Positions 61,747-64,000 of a stretch of DNA of 64,000 bases are shown piece by piece. Within the stretch, counting starts at the first letter, position 1, and the number at the start of each line of letters is the position of its first letter. A program made the translations under genes and the position numbers. This DNA is from Phaseolus vulgaris (taxonomy: Eukaryota > Streptophyta > Magnoliopsida > Fabales > Fabaceae), in contig NC_023754.2 of NCBI RefSeq assembly GCF_000499845.2, positions 13,534,993-13,598,992 on the forward strand. The letters run 5' to 3'. A model generated the notes under the pieces. That model was not told where the DNA came from. It made no database searches and saw nothing but the letters and a program-made list of their open reading frames with translations.

Positions 61747-63060
61747 AATCCCCTGGTCTTGTTATTCCTCTATAACAGATTAGCAAGAGTTTGGTCTTGT
61801 ATATACAAATCATGAGCCAATTGCTTATAATAGTAAATGGCACTAAAGTAGTAGCTTGAATGGTTTCACCTTGTTTTGTCCTTGGAGTGAGTAAACTGTG
61901 ATATTTCAGTACTTGTCTTTACATCTTTTCCTGTATTTAATCTAAGTTCATATTCTATAAATTAAGTATAAGGCTAGTGGTCTGTTTCTATGGTATTGTT
62001 TTCTATGACATGAGTAACTCTATATTGATAGATGCTTGAGTGAGTTGACGTTGTGTGGTTGGAGTGAGTAGAGTGATGCTTGCATTTGCTCTTTCATTTA
62101 CAATAAAAATATAGTTTAGAATTACATATAAACATAATTTTGGCTTTTTCAATCTCTTTGTACCACAATGTTGTTGCTTGTTATTGGAAATACTAAACTT
62201 TCTTTAATATTTTGGATCACGAAGAATATTAGCTAGAACCTTTTCATATTCTTAATAAATGAATCTTAAACTTAATTTAATTTTACAAAATTGATTTATA
62301 AGATAAGGTTCGCAGTTACTTATATACTATGAATTGATCTTATTTTTAATTGATGTAATGTTAACTCGTACGTAAGATTAAATATTTATGGGTGGCGGTT
62401 CTAATAGAGATCCAAGAATGGGTGACACGATAGGTTAAACAAACTCTCAACTATGATAAATTGTAAATAATTATAAAACTATCTTAAAAAATGAATTTTA
62501 AGCATAGTCAACTTGTAAGGTAAGATTATACCCACCTATATATATTAAATTGATTTTGATATCCAAAGAGGAGATGGACCTGTGATCTGCATTTGTGAAG
62601 TTGATGAAACTTTTGTCCATGGGCAAGTTCAAGCAGTTTTTTTAAAACTGATACCAAAGATTATTTGTGTTATGGAGCATGGGAAGTTGGTGAAGTTTCT
62701 TATCTATAATGTTTTCTTGAGAACTAATTTTGCGGCAATTACTGCACCATATCATGCAACCAATTTCAGTATAAAAAGACAAAAATGTCCTTAAATAAAA
62801 TGAGGTACATATAAAAATACATTCTGAACTCCTTTTCTAAATATGTTTCCGAAATTTTTTTTCAAAACGAATTTTTTTAATTATGAATTTTTTTATCTGA
62901 AAAGAGATTTTGATTTTTGTTTCTAGATTTTTATTTCTGAAACACAATAATTTTTTATAATCTATTTTTTCATAATGTATTATTTCTTTCATTCCTGAAA
63001 TAAAGGATACAGGTCCAAAAAGATTGGGAGTAGGAAAAATTTGCCTTATGGTTTATGATT
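61747..63060. other. 3' flank of the phosphatase gene and repeat debris
   Basis: No gene is seen. 62250-62540 contains 'cttaatttaattttacaaaattgattt' and 'cttatatactatga' stretches that also occur, diverged, at about 47430-47540 and 48360-48450, so it belongs to a dispersed legume-type repeat of undetermined class. Confidence 0.45.
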
Positions 63061-63069
63061 ACGAAAGGG

Positions 63070-63778
63070 ACAATTGCTTCCTGCACCCAATCAATTGTGA
63101 CTGGCACCCGACAAACTTTTTAAAATTCCATTATGCCCTTGTCTTGCGCAGAACAACAACAATAATTATCCGCAAGTCAAATGTCTCTTGCAGATAAAAA
63201 TATCCGGAGGCCATTCTTCCACAACTGCAGATAAAAATATCCGGAGGCCATTCTTCCACAACTGTGGATAAAAAAATCCAGAAGTTAAGTGCCCAATTGC
63301 GGATAAAAATATCCGGAACCCAGTCCTAAACTGCGGATAAAAATATCCGAAATGCAATAGTAAACTATGGATAAAAACGTGCGAAACTCAATAATGAATT
63401 ACGGATAAAAATATCCGGTAGGCATGACAGAGTACCTTTCTTTGACGATGGTTTCTTCTCCGACTTCAGAAGCTGACGGTGGCGGCTGCTGCTCTGCCTG
63501 CGATGATGAAGCTCACTGATGGTGAAGGAAACCAAGGGAGACGACGGTGGATGACGGTGGCTGAGGGTGGCTGCGGCTGCTGCGGCTGCTGCTACTTCAA
63601 GCACAAATGAACAAGAAGAAGAATAGGGTTGGGTGCATGAGATTGGGTGCCTATCACATTTTAAGATTCATTAAGGGTAAATTGGACTTTTCCTATGATT
63701 CATTAAGAGTAGATTGGACTTTTCCTATGTGTGATTGGGTGCTCGTTAAAAATGATATGGTGCAGGGAGAATCTGCCC
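63070..63778. mobile_element. Mutator- or hAT-like MITE with palindrome array
   Basis: Flanked by acgaaaggg (63061-63069) and acgaaagga (63779-63787), an 8-9-bp target duplication. The left terminus (acaattgcttcctgcaccca) and the inverted right terminus (gggcagattctccctgcacc) align imperfectly over about 45 bp. The interior has seven GATAAAAATATC-type palindromes and a GC-rich part (63460-63600) with alanine-like triplets. No transposase is present. Confidence 0.7.
63193..63415. repeat. array of seven CGGATAAAAATATCCG palindromes
   Basis: Cores start at 63193, 63230, 63267, 63302, 63336, 63370 and 63404, spaced 37, 37, 35, 34, 34 and 34 bp. Five keep the full self-complementary core; the third and sixth are mutated. 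Spacers are partly related, and the first two units are near-identical. Confidence 0.9.
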
Positions 63779-64000
63779 ACGAAAGGAGAGTGTAGCTGAA
63801 AAAATATCACTTCAACCTAACCAAAGCAGCCCAAGCTATTAACATCATTAATTTCTGCACTCCATCAAATTCTTTTTACACCATTTTTTCCTTCCAAATC
63901 GTTTGAAATGTCAAATGACAGAAATTAATAATTTTTGGATTATCCAATCCAAAAAGTAAAAAAAAAAACATTTCGGAAGTATGAAGAAGCATTTGTCCAA

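Noticed and set aside
63193..63415. CRISPR-like regular repeat array
   Set aside because: Plant nuclear context, short palindromic repeats with related spacers inside a transposon, and no cas genes; it is a TE-internal array.
63365..63604. 79-codon alanine-rich minus-strand frame
   Set aside because: It is made of GC-rich repeats and the palindrome array inside a MITE; no protein family fits.

Overview
This is plant nuclear DNA: AT-rich, with spliced genes using GT/AG introns and dense nested retrotransposons and CACTA, hAT and Mutator-like elements. The repeat types and the shapes of the resistance-like genes suggest a legume, probably phaseoloid (bean, cowpea or soybean group). That assignment is inference, because no organelle, rRNA or other marker gene is present.

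I support four host genes. (1) A CC-NBS-LRR resistance gene on the minus strand (5358-10333, two exons). Its Walker A lysine is lost and an antisense LINE sits in its intron. (2) A membrane protein of the DUF4220/DUF594 family on the plus strand (26405-30847, four exons, about 923 aa). (3) A five-exon minus-strand gene (36733-48844, about 990 aa) with four or five tandem copies of a coiled-coil exon, then an NLR winged-helix segment and leucine-rich repeats, with no P-loop part of NB-ARC. All its junctions are in phase and its introns hold at least four transposons. (4) A purple acid phosphatase close to Arabidopsis PAP18 on the plus strand (57582-61746, five exons, 432 aa).

Layout. 1-1136 is the end of a Ty1/copia relic. 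1283 to about 4970 is a CACTA element carrying an intron-containing piece of a ZIF1-like MFS transporter gene. 5358-10333 is the NLR. 10334-26300 has no intact gene: solo LTR-like pieces, a second CACTA element, a copia relic holding a LINE and a solo LTR, a LINE inside a LINE, trinucleotide repeats and reverse-oriented LINE pieces. 26405-30847 is the DUF4220 gene. 31033-36560 is copia, LINE and CACTA debris with a tRNA-like SINE candidate. 36733-48844 is the coiled-coil array gene with a 4.6-kb copia element in its last intron. 49639-55394 is a Tat-type gypsy element without integrase. 57582-61746 is the phosphatase. 63070-63778 is a small DNA transposon with seven regularly spaced palindromes.

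The genes do not form a pathway. The two NLR-type genes are unrelated in structure, and the other two look like ordinary single-copy neighbours. The most unusual item is the coiled-coil exon array without a nucleotide-binding domain. The next are the gene-capturing CACTA element and a clear insertion stratigraphy, in which several target-site duplications can be read directly.
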